A DNA stretch of 18,868 nucleotides from Candidatus Hodarchaeota archaeon. GTDB lineage: Archaea; Asgardarchaeota; Heimdallarchaeia; Hodarchaeales; Hodarchaeaceae. Shown here in pieces: positions 1 through 7,397 of this stretch (its first letter is position 1; each line of letters begins with the position of its first letter). Below the pieces are notes generated by a model, which saw only the letters and a program-made list of their open reading frames with translations, was not told the DNA's origin and did not search any database. Location: positions 1 through 18,868 of the forward strand of contig JAEOSR010000017.1 in assembly GCA_016840285.1 (NCBI GenBank), in the 5' to 3' direction. The position numbers and the translations under genes were made by a program.

Positions 1-324
1 TAGATCAACAAGGTCAAAGGAAGGAACTACAATGTATAATTTTTTAAACAATTATGTACAGCTGAAATTAATTCATGGGAATCTTTCAGAGGGATGATGA
101 ATTAGCTGGTATAAGATGATGAATGATTCTTAAATGTAATTAATTCAATCAGTGAAAATAATCGAATATAGCAAACTCCGTAAAAGACTGGTTTAGATTA
201 CAAAAGTATTTACTAATATCAGGGATTAAATGAAAAATTCTTTTAAGTCCATAACCAAATTTTCTTGAGGATTTGAGTGTGAGTTTATCAGAGTATCATG
301 AGTTTGATAATTGATAATCTATAT
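1..324. other. intergenic stretch, no gene supported
   Basis: AT-rich sequence downstream of the carboxypeptidase gene. The plus strand is open from the window edge to about position 97, with an ATG at 32 that would give a 21-residue peptide ending in a double stop (TGA TGA). This could be the tail of a gene cut by the window edge, but nothing in it is recognisable. I see no RNA gene or repeat here. Confidence 0.5.
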
Positions 325-1818
325 CTAACCCCACAACTCAACATATTTTTCAACGTGCTTAGCAAAATATTGTACGTTCATTGGCTCTCCAAGGGCGGTT
401 TTGACTAATTTCTTCGGAGTATAGAGTGAACCATACTTGTGAATATTTTCTTTTTGCCAATTAGTTACTGGAACAAAGTTTTTTGCTTTGATGAATTCTC
501 CAAGTGGTCCAATTTCGTTTTCTATTTTATGTTTGATCTGTGCTGCTAAGATAGTTCCCATTGCATATGTGGGAAAATAACCGAACATGCGTGACCAGTG
601 GGGGTCTTGAAGGCACCCTCTAGCATCATCTGGTGGGATTATTCCCACGTATTTTTCCATTTTTTCATTCCAGACCTGTGGTAACTCTGATATGTTAATT
701 TTTTCATTCATCATGTCTCGTTCCAGCTCATAACGGAGGAGTATATGCATAGAATAACAAAGCTCATCAGCTTCGACTCTTATATAGTTCGGTCTAACAA
801 TATTGAAATAACGGAAGATCTCTTCGGTATCATACTGGGCAATATTTGGTACAAAAGCTACCAACACATCATAAAATGTTTCGATGAATTCTCGACTACG
901 GCCAACCATATTTTCCCAGAACCGTGATTGTGACTCGTGAATACCAAGTGAGTATACAATATTCGGGCTAGCTAGCGGGGTCCAGTTTAATGAGGGATCA
1001 ATCTGCATAGCATAGATAGCATGACCGAACTCATGAATCGAACCTAGGAGAGGCATCCTGAAATCTTTCCCACCTTCGTACCGGGTAGTTATACGAATAT
1101 CATTCATGCCGATTGAAGCTGTAAACGGATGTGTGGTCTTATCTAGTCTTCCTCGATTGAAATCGTACCCGAATTTTCTAATAACGTAAGTAATGAAATC
1201 TTTAAGTTTCTCCTCGTTATACGGTTCGTTTTCTAGTTTATGGCTCCTGTCAACGGCCAATTTTTTAAAAACAGGCACAATCTTCTTTTTTATCCCAGCA
1301 AACATCTCATCAAAATCTCGAGCAAGGATTTCCTCTTCATACCGATCAAGCATAGCATCATAAGGTTCATTCTCATATCCAAGCAGCTCGGCGCCTTTAC
1401 GACTAAAATCAGCTATTTTTTCTAAATATGGTTTAAAAATAGAGAAATCTGATTTTGCTCTGGCCTTGACCCATTCATTATAAGCAACTGTAGTGAGTTT
1501 TATGTATTCTTTCAATACATCAGAAGGAATTGCTAGAAAAAACTTAGTTTCCCTCTTCAAGGAGCGTATAATCGCTTTTTCATACGAAGTTAATTCTTCT
1601 TTTTCAGCAGCCTTAATCAGATCTAGAAATTCTTTGCTCAACATCATGTCTTGAGAAAGTCCTGTTATGATACTCCTCATTTTTCCGCGATCTTCTGAGG
1701 CATCCCTAGGCATATTCACCCGCATATCCCAAAGTATTAGACCAGTGGTCATTCCTAGAGCATGAATCGTTGAATATTTCTCCAAAATTTTTTTCATATT
1801 GGTTGAATTTATATTCAT
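325..1818 (-). CDS. M32-family metallocarboxypeptidase (carboxypeptidase Taq type)
   Basis: Cytoplasmic zinc-dependent carboxypeptidase that removes C-terminal amino acids from peptides. The 497-residue length is usual for peptidase family M32. Seen in the sequence: the zinc-binding and catalytic HEFGH motif at about residues 261-265, the following HESQSR motif near 293 that carries a third family signature, and the IRVEADELCYSMHI block near 345, all in the family order. No signal peptide is visible. The ATG start is supported by a Shine-Dalgarno-like AAAGGTG a few bases upstream. It stands alone; the next intact gene on the same strand is more than 500 bp upstream and there is a gene remnant between them. 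M32 enzymes occur in bacteria, archaea and some protists, and are usually linked to peptide turnover. Confidence in the family is high; the exact substrate range cannot be read from sequence. Confidence 0.96.
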   Translation of the reverse strand: MNINSTNMKKILEKYSTIHALGMTTGLILWDMRVNMPRDASEDRGKMRSIITGLSQDMMLSKEFLDLIKAAEKEELTSYEKAIIRSLKRETKFFLAIPSDVLKEYIKLTTVAYNEWVKARAKSDFSIFKPYLEKIADFSRKGAELLGYENEPYDAMLDRYEEEILARDFDEMFAGIKKKIVPVFKKLAVDRSHKLENEPYNEEKLKDFITYVIRKFGYDFNRGRLDKTTHPFTASIGMNDIRITTRYEGGKDFRMPLLGSIHEFGHAIYAMQIDPSLNWTPLASPNIVYSLGIHESQSRFWENMVGRSREFIETFYDVLVAFVPNIAQYDTEEIFRYFNIVRPNYIRVEADELCYSMHILLRYELERDMMNEKINISELPQVWNEKMEKYVGIIPPDDARGCLQDPHWSRMFGYFPTYAMGTILAAQIKHKIENEIGPLGEFIKAKNFVPVTNWQKENIHKYGSLYTPKKLVKTALGEPMNVQYFAKHVEKYVELWG

Positions 1819-1931
1819 CTTGACACCTTTCTTAAAATGACTTTTGCATTATTTCTAAGAAATGCCTTTTGACTTTTCTTATCGAGATTTACACGAAGCT
1901 GGAAGAAAATCCATCACTTTCTATTTTCCTT

Positions 1932-2222
1932 CTATTTGCTTAAAAATTCTATTTTTAACCCATTTAGTATTACTACCGGAGGATTCAAGGCTGGTGCCAA
2001 GCTAATGGCAGTAGTTTCTTTGAGCTTAGTCTCTTGAAATTTGTGAACATGACCCGAAATTATTATCAGAGGTTTATACTTATCAACAAGCCTTCGGATT
2101 CTTCTATTTCCAGAATTCTCAATAATTTGCAATCTAAAGGAATCACTATATGCATCAGCTAATCCCTTTGCAGGTTCATGCGAAATTGTTATTTGGGTAT
2201 CATCAGGGAGTTTTTCTAGGAC
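1932..2222 (-). pseudogene. metallophosphoesterase, C-terminal remnant
   Basis: The reading frame encodes the last ~95 residues of a calcineurin-like phosphoesterase. It contains an ISHEPAKG segment and, further on, SGNRRIRRLVDKYKP and ISGHVHKF. The SHEP and GHVH histidines are metal-binding signatures of the C-terminal half of this fold. The N-terminal half with the D-x-H and GNH/E motifs is absent: the frame is open only about 25 codons further upstream, where it runs into a 98-bp repeat that belongs to a different gene. A TTG at 2132 could in principle start a 66-residue peptide, but that would lack most of the domain. I therefore read it as a 5'-truncated, non-functional copy. A short piece resembling the opposite end of such a protein occurs at 11791-11847. 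Confidence 0.75.
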
Positions 2223-2311
2223 TTGGCAGTATCCTATTCTTTGTGATTACTCTTGTAATTATTATCAAGCAACAGAAAAAGAAATGAATTCAAGGTATTT
2301 TACACAGTAAA
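2214..2311 (+). repeat. 98-bp direct repeat, copy 1 (surface-protein tail)
   Basis: It matches positions 3504-3601 with only two differences over 98 bases. Read on the plus strand it encodes a C-terminal hydrophobic segment (LGLGSILFFVITLVIII) followed by the basic end KQQKKK and a TGA at 2285-2287, so it is the tail of a membrane-anchored surface protein. It abuts the metallophosphoesterase remnant directly and has no upstream coding sequence of its own. Confidence 0.9.
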
Positions 2312-2365
2312 GATTAAGACCTAAATGAAGGTGTGGTTAGATTCCTTGATGATGACTCCTATGAC

Positions 2366-2776
2366 TTAAACAGTTTCAACTGATTGCTTGAAGGCTAATA
2401 GCTTCCACAGCAGTGAGTCTTTCCCTAGAATGGTTACTATCTCTGGATTAAGTTTCGCAAAGATATCAGAGATACTCGTGCTATCAGAAAAACCAAAAAT
2501 TTCTCGTACTTGCATTAGTTCAAAATTTAGTTGATTTAGTTGGGAGAAGTTACTAATCTTTAGATCTAAAGCCTTTTTTATGTCTTCTAATCGTCTATAG
2601 AGATTATAGAGGTCTTTCATCGCCATATTTGCAGGTAAGCTCAATTCTTCCTGCATAAATTTAAGGATCTGCCAAGTCGTGGTTATTGTATCATCTGATG
2701 ATCCAATCAACGATCTTAACTCTTCTAACTCCATTAATTCCTTTAAATTCTGTTTTTTGAATAAATTAGTTTTCAA
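2366..2776 (-). CDS. hypothetical protein, predicted all-helical
   Basis: I do not recognise this gene. From the TTG at 2776 it encodes 136 residues, rich in Leu, Glu and Lys and with long stretches compatible with amphipathic helices; there are no Cys residues, no membrane segment and no signal peptide. The start is chosen because GGAAGGA ends six bases before this TTG. An upstream TTG at 2791 would overlap the ribosome binding site and is less likely. It is flanked by gene remnants on both sides, so it has no informative neighbours, and it could itself be a decaying or orphan gene. The intact frame and well-placed ribosome binding site favour a real gene. Confidence 0.6.
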   Translation of the reverse strand: MKTNLFKKQNLKELMELEELRSLIGSSDDTITTTWQILKFMQEELSLPANMAMKDLYNLYRRLEDIKKALDLKISNFSQLNQLNFELMQVREIFGFSDSTSISDIFAKLNPEIVTILGKDSLLWKLLAFKQSVETV

Positions 2777-2978
2777 ATGCGATCCTTCCAAAATTAATTA
2801 AGGAATTTCAATAATTTCTTCAACTAGTCATTTGAATTGGATAATTAAAAAATAAAATCTAATACAAATATGACACTTTTTTCGAATTCTTGACTTAAAA
2901 AGCACCTCTCTTCTCCCTATCTCAGAATGATCCATATATCATAAATGGGTAACAGATATTAGAATTAACACGGTACCC

Positions 2979-3470
2979 ATGGTTATTACACACACACCAA
3001 TGGATATAATAGATTGGGAAGCAATGCGAATAACGTTTCAGTTTACACCAGAAGCAGAACGAGTTCTAGGACAACAACTACTTTTTAGTAATTATAAAAG
3101 CGAAACCACAACAAAAGTTTTCATTCTTGCTACTGGTACAAGACGTCGTCGATTAAAAGTTCCTGGTGAACATGAATTTGACGGAAAAGGAGTCTCCTAT
3201 AGTGTAGCCTGTGACGGCCCCTTATACAAGGGTAAGAAAGTAGCTGTGGTTGGTGGAGGAAACTCTGCAGTCATGGAAGCACTTTTTTTTGATAGCTGTC
3301 AATGTAGGGAAGTTTATTTAATTCATCGACGTAATCAGTTGCGTGCAGCGAAGCCTTTTGAGAAGAACATTTTAGAAAATTCTCGGGTGAAAATTATTTG
3401 GGATACTATTGTAACAGAGATTCATGGGAATAAATTATCAGTAGTTCTTGGAACGGAAAGAGTCCCCTAG
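2979..3470 (+). pseudogene. thioredoxin reductase-like fragment (FAD/NAD-binding)
   Basis: The middle part of this frame matches the central NAD-binding region of thioredoxin reductases: an IxATG motif (FILATGTRRR), the VPGEHEFDGKGVSY segment, the active-site region SVACDGPLYKGK, the nucleotide-binding GGGNSAVMEALF and the VYLIHRR motif. An intact enzyme is about 310 residues; here the N-terminal FAD-binding GxGxxG domain and the C-terminal FAD-binding end are both missing. The first 35 or so residues do not look like the enzyme. The redox-active CxxC is reduced to SxxC: the first cysteine codon has become AGT. The 3' end runs into a different gene tail at about 3450-3480. No ribosome binding site precedes the ATG. 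I read it as a broken gene. Confidence 0.8.
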
Positions 3471-3577
3471 CTCAAAATAACTCTTTCTTCCCGATCCTCC
3501 AGATTCTAGGACTTGGCAGTATCCTATTCTTTGTGATTACTCTTGTAATTATTATCAAGCAACAGAAAAAGAGATGA
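3462..3577 (+). pseudogene. surface-protein C-terminal membrane-anchor fragment
   Basis: In a frame different from the reductase fragment, this stretch encodes about 38 residues ending in a hydrophobic helix (ILGLGSILFFVITLVIII) and a basic tail KQQKKR before TGA. This is the usual end of archaeal surface proteins held by one C-terminal membrane segment. There is no start codon or extracellular domain, so only the tail of the parent gene remains. It contains copy 2 of the 98-bp repeat. Confidence 0.7.
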
Positions 3578-3601
3578 ATTCAAGGCATTTTACACAGTAA
3601 A
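3504..3601 (+). repeat. 98-bp direct repeat, copy 2 (surface-protein tail)
   Basis: Matches 2214-2311 at 96 of 98 positions; the differences are at 3573 (G for A) and 3586 (C for T). The repeat includes the anchor-coding end and about 25 bases beyond its stop codon. Its right edge coincides with the junction to the surface-protein remnant on the opposite strand. Confidence 0.92.
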
Positions 3602-4122
3602 CCGCTAAGAAGGCCTTTCCTTTTCACTAATATAATGATTACACAAAGAAAGACAAGTGTAAACACAAAATTTGGATGAGTTCCTGATTTACTCACTGTT
3701 TCCTCTGTTTTTTCTATATAGAATGGCCCTGTAAATGCAGTTACAGTATAAATCCCATCAGAAGCTACTACTCGAATATAATAGTATCCTGATTCTAATG
3801 ATTCAGGATTCCAAGTCCAACCTGAACCATCGCGAATAGATCTGAGAAGTTCCCACGATGAATTATCGTTACTGTAGTATATTCTAATACGATGAACATC
3901 AGAAGGATTTGGGTCGATAATCTGTCAAGAAATGAGAATGTTTCCTGTGAATTCCTCTTCAGATGAGGGTGAAATCAACTGAATAACTGGTGGCTTGGGA
4001 TTATATAAAGCAATTTCGATTATCTCTGAAGGAAAATTCCCTACTGAAAATTCTAGATAATAATTTCCATCTAAATATTCTGTTGTGTCAAAATCGTATG
4101 TCGTAATAACATCTTGTTCGAT
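3580..4122 (-). pseudogene. surface protein C-terminal remnant (Ig/FnIII-like domain plus anchor)
   Basis: The minus strand is open from 4122 to the TGA at 3580-3582, apart from one in-frame TGA at 3925-3927. The encoded sequence has an extracellular beta-sandwich look: a PPVIQLISPSSEEEFTGN strand region, then DPNPSDVHRIRIYYS and WELLRS..GWTWNPESLESGYYYIRV, followed by a Ser/Thr-rich spacer, a membrane helix (FVFTLVFLCVIIILV) and KRK. The internal TGA falls where related domains usually have Trp (ILIS-stop-QIID), so a single TGG-to-TGA change explains it. The 5' part of the gene is missing and there is no start. The last few codons come from the adjacent 98-bp repeat read backwards, so the true gene end was also lost. 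Confidence 0.72.
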
Positions 4123-4373
4123 CTAATCCTATCAAGGTCAAGGCACGAAAGAGTCCGACAAGAGTTCAGATATTATGATTGTTGTTATTGTAAAACCAAA
4201 TTCATGTTATTTCGAACTAGCAATTAATTAGTTATCACTTTCTTCAGAAATTCTGTATAACTACTTGAATCAAAAGGAAATCATAAAGACCAGGTTTTGA
4301 TGTAAAGGTCACTAGCCATCTTCATTGTAAAGAATACAATAGGCTGGAAAGACCCAAATAGATCATGATCTCA
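4123..4373. other. intergenic stretch, no gene supported
   Basis: Sits between the surface-protein remnant and the NadE-like gene. A plus-strand frame of about 35 codons (stop near 4230) without a clear start or ribosome binding site is present, but I recognise nothing in it. No repeats shared with the rest of the window were noticed. Confidence 0.45.
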
Positions 4374-5306
4374 TTAAAATTTAGGAATCAAAGGAACCGA
4401 TCGTGCATAGTTTGAAGCTTGATAATAGAAGTTCACTTTTTTAATCGCATCTAAAGAGAAATTAGTTTCTTGAGATATTTCTTGAAACGAGAAACCTTTT
4501 TCTAGTCTTATCAAAATGTGATCGACTTCTTCAGAATTTAATCCAAAAAAGAAGTTATAGGCGGGAGGTTTTTTGAATTCCTTTGTAGTTAAATATTCTT
4601 GTAGTCCAAGATGTTCAGCTAGTTGAATGACTTGAGTTCGGTAAATATTGGCCAACGGTAAAAAATCACAAGCGTGATAAGTACCAAACTTTGTAAAAAA
4701 TCCTAAAAGCCATTCACTTTTGTTCGTAGAACCGATGACGGATTTGTTTTCTGTCTCTCCTAGTAAGAATGCTAACAACACGCCTAAGCGAATTTGGCTT
4801 TTATGATAGGCAGTGGTTTTCTGAATGAAGTTCTCTCGTGGTGATGATGGCTTTTCCATGGGAGGAGAATAAGTTTTCTCTTCAATTTCTGGAGCAGCCA
4901 TACTTCTCAAAAGAAAATAACTCAAATTATAATTAAGAAGAGGATTAGTATCATGAAACATTGGCTCCCTTTCATAAAACATCTTCCTAATCTCTTTGAG
5001 GGCTCCTTCCATGTTAACAAACACAATATTCTCCTTAGGAAGGTTAATAAATCGATTTATTTCTGCTAAAGACATTCTTTCCTTTGGTGCCTTGTAAATA
5101 GATCGTCCTCTAGTCACTATAAGTTTAATATTCTCATTTCCTACTATTTCTTTAGCAATGTGAACGTTGATTAATGATTCGATACAATCATTAAATATTA
5201 CGACAAGTCCATTGATATCTCTTTGCTCTAGCTTGACACGAATAAAATCAATGATTTTTGCTTTAATATCAACTGGATCAATTCTAAGATTTTTATCAAT
5301 TGTCAT
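4374..5306 (-). CDS. NadE-like protein with a degenerate ATP-binding loop
   Basis: Resembles NH3-dependent NAD synthetase, which amidates deamido-NAD using ATP. About 310 residues, longer than the usual 250-270 of archaeal NadE. Seen: an N-terminal helix-strand unit (KIIDFIRVKLEQRDINGLVV), the family block GSTNKSEWLLGFFTKFGTY near residues 192-210, then FLPLANIYRTQVIQLAEHLG and a KKPPAYN segment matching the KPPSA region. The PP-loop SGGxDS that holds ATP pyrophosphate in NadE is replaced by NDCIES (residues 40-45 counted from 5309), and the GD after the TKFG/TKYG segment is GT. A stretch near residues 120-165, rich in Pro and Glu, appears extra. The start is one of two adjacent ATGs (5309 or 5306); AAAGGAG fits 5306 better. 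The frame is intact, so it is probably expressed, but classical NAD synthetase activity is doubtful. It diverges from the transporter gene at 5476. Confidence 0.8.
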   Translation of the reverse strand: MTIDKNLRIDPVDIKAKIIDFIRVKLEQRDINGLVVIFNDCIESLINVHIAKEIVGNENIKLIVTRGRSIYKAPKERMSLAEINRFINLPKENIVFVNMEGALKEIRKMFYEREPMFHDTNPLLNYNLSYFLLRSMAAPEIEEKTYSPPMEKPSSPRENFIQKTTAYHKSQIRLGVLLAFLLGETENKSVIGSTNKSEWLLGFFTKFGTYHACDFLPLANIYRTQVIQLAEHLGLQEYLTTKEFKKPPAYNFFFGLNSEEVDHILIRLEKGFSFQEISQETNFSLDAIKKVNFYYQASNYARSVPLIPKF

Positions 5307-5414
5307 CATTATTCTCCTTTATTAAATAATGTGAATTTTCCCCCTTATATTTATTTCAATCCCTGTCACATTCAAATTATATTCATTAATCATTCTTTCA
5401 ATATGAAGGGTAAT

Positions 5415-5424
5415 AAGGAGGTGA
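5415..5424 (+). promoter_or_regulatory. orphan full-length Shine-Dalgarno sequence
   Basis: AAGGAGGTGA is a near-complete complement of the archaeal 16S rRNA 3' end. No ordinary gene start follows at normal distance: reading the overlapping GTG gives only four codons before TAG, and the transporter ATG is 51 bases further on. It may serve a leader peptide or be left from a lost gene. Confidence 0.4.
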
Positions 5425-5475
5425 ATATTATTTAGAAAAAAAATAAAAGTGATGTGCTTACTATGATAAGTAACA

Positions 5476-6897
5476 ATGATTTCATCGAATCTGTCAACAG
5501 ATCGGATAAAACAGATACTACTGATTTTCTTTTTTATTGGAATTTTAAGTTTTTTAATAATTTTTTATTTACTAAATCCACGTATTGGAAAAATGGTTAT
5601 TTTTTCATTTGTTTTTATTGTCACTTTCCTCCTTGTTGCGAAATATCATTATGAACAACTTACTATCATCTTAGTTTCTTGCCTAATCGTGTTAACTTTA
5701 GCAATTTTTTTGTTAGAAGACTTTACTTGGAATAATGTGGTTGATCACTATATAGAATGGGAAGTTTTAGCTGTAGTTTTTGGTATGTCACTCCTAGTCG
5801 AAACAATATCCGAAACAGGATTGTTTGACTGGTTAATCATAAGAATCTTGAAGATTTCTAAAGGAGAGATTTTTCCCCTGTTCGTTCTGACCTTTATATT
5901 AACGATGTTATTATCATCTATGCTAGCCAACGTTACAGCAATGATTCTCGTTGGTTCAATGATTATAACGACTTGTAAAAGTCTTGACTATGATCCTACT
6001 CCCTTTATACTTGGTGCTGTTCTTGCTACTGACCTTGCAGGTATGTTAACAGTAGTATCTTCTTTACCTGCAATTTTAGTAGGAGCAAAGGCGGAAATAG
6101 GTTTTATTGAATTTCTTATAATTTCATTACCATTTGTGGTTTTGTCTATTCCATTATGTATTTTTTACTTGAAAAAATTCTTCCCTCCAGAGAAAATTCC
6201 CCTTAAGGAAGCATCAAGTATTGACACTCAAATGATTTTATCTTTAGATCCATGGGTAGTAGTAGATGATATTACGAAATTTAGGTTAGCATTCGTCTCA
6301 TTAGCAATAACAATTATCGGATTTGCTCTTGCTCAACCCATGAATATACCTATTGGGGTTGTAGCTATCTCTGGTGGAATAATTGCAATTGTACTTACAA
6401 GGCCAAAAGAACAAGAACTAATTATAAAACTAAATTGGAGTGCTCTACTTCTGTTTGCAGGACTCTTTATTTTAGTTGGCACATTAGAAGAGACTGAAGT
6501 GTTAATTGACCTTGCTCACTGGCTTAAAGAGATAAGTGGAGGCGATCTTTTTCTTTCTGGCATTCTCATTCTTATAATTACAGGATTTTTTAGTGGCCTC
6601 CTGGACAACATTCCTGTCACAGCAGCACTTATTCCAGTAGTAGAAGATATGAATACAGCATATATTGATTCTAATCCTCGGTATCTCTGGTTTATCTTAG
6701 TTTTTTCTGGGGCGTTGGGAGGAGGGTGGACACCTTTTGGTTCCGCAGCAGGAATTTTGGCTGTCTCTTTTCTTGCTAGAAAACGACGTCCATTGGAATT
6801 TAAAGCATTTATCCTTTGTCTTCTACCCATATCTGTTGTCCTATTAATCCTTAGTGGGATTTATCTTTCAATCCTAGCCTTAGCAGGTTTCATTTAA
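5476..6897 (+). CDS. ArsB/NhaD-type (ion transporter superfamily) membrane transporter
   Basis: Integral membrane protein of 473 residues with about 11-12 hydrophobic segments in two related halves, the organisation of the ArsB/NhaD/DASS ion transporter group. The second half has the family motif LLDNIPVTAALIP near residues 375-387, followed by the gly-rich SGALGGGWTPFGSAAG region; the first half has the corresponding LANVTAMILVGSM (149 on) and SSLPAILVGAKAE (195 on). The usual first-half DN is AN, and the family's GDPPN is replaced by SSLPA, so the ion-binding site differs from characterised arsenite, sodium/proton or citrate carriers. The substrate cannot be named. The ATG at 5476 has no good ribosome binding site at normal distance; stop codons in frame exclude an earlier start. 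Diverges from the NadE-like gene with a 166-bp shared control region. Confidence 0.85.
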   Translation: MISSNLSTDRIKQILLIFFFIGILSFLIIFYLLNPRIGKMVIFSFVFIVTFLLVAKYHYEQLTIILVSCLIVLTLAIFLLEDFTWNNVVDHYIEWEVLAVVFGMSLLVETISETGLFDWLIIRILKISKGEIFPLFVLTFILTMLLSSMLANVTAMILVGSMIITTCKSLDYDPTPFILGAVLATDLAGMLTVVSSLPAILVGAKAEIGFIEFLIISLPFVVLSIPLCIFYLKKFFPPEKIPLKEASSIDTQMILSLDPWVVVDDITKFRLAFVSLAITIIGFALAQPMNIPIGVVAISGGIIAIVLTRPKEQELIIKLNWSALLLFAGLFILVGTLEETEVLIDLAHWLKEISGGDLFLSGILILIITGFFSGLLDNIPVTAALIPVVEDMNTAYIDSNPRYLWFILVFSGALGGGWTPFGSAAGILAVSFLARKRRPLEFKAFILCLLPISVVLLILSGIYLSILALAGFI

Positions 6898-7397
6898 AAT
6901 CAATAAAGAAAGCGTTGATGTTTAACTCATAATAAATATAATAACACAATTTTAGAGTTGTCGCAAGATTATTGTGAATCCACTACTGTCATTTGTGAAA
7001 AGGTCTAGAACACTTTGAATCTGATTTTCTCTTTTTGATTAATCAACCAGAAGAAGATCTACGAATGAAGTAGACTGGATCTTGAGTCGGGAAGAGAGAA
7101 AGGGTTCTGGTCATCTTCCCTAAAAACAAGAATTATAAGAGGAAAGGATGTTGTTGATATTAAAAATGTAGAAGCAATTGGGGATGATACAATGAAACTC
7201 AAAAACTATTCTGTTCATCCTAAAGTCCCAAACCTTTTAGAAATAAACAATCTTATTTTAGCAAGCTACGATAAGTGACCTCCAAATACGAAGTTATGAC
7301 AGTATAAAGCCCTTTCCTACCCAAGAACGGATTTTTTCGAAAAAAAAGTGGATACAGTCAAACAGATGAATTTCATTAGTAATGCATTAACGCCAGT
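6898..7397. other. intergenic stretch with alcohol dehydrogenase tail copy
   Basis: Contains no intact gene. The 105-bp copy of an alcohol dehydrogenase 3' end lies at 7172-7276. Upstream of it the same frame is open for at least 20 more codons (KTRIIRGKDVVDIKNVE), which does not match the dehydrogenase. The remaining sequence is AT-rich and unremarkable. Confidence 0.6.
7172..7276 (+). repeat. 105-bp exact copy of alcohol dehydrogenase gene end
   Basis: Identical over 105 bases to 12919-13023, the last 34 codons of the iron-type alcohol dehydrogenase gene in the same orientation. Identity stops inside the stop codon: here AAG TGA, there AAG TAA. The upstream flank is unrelated. It is a 5'-truncated duplicate (pseudogene fragment), recent enough to have no changes. 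Confidence 0.95.

Noticed and set aside
5454..5654. 66-codon frame starting at an upstream ATG before the transporter
   Set aside because: It overlaps the transporter in another frame and is low-complexity Phe/Tyr/Cys-rich, as expected from a shifted reading of membrane-protein codons.
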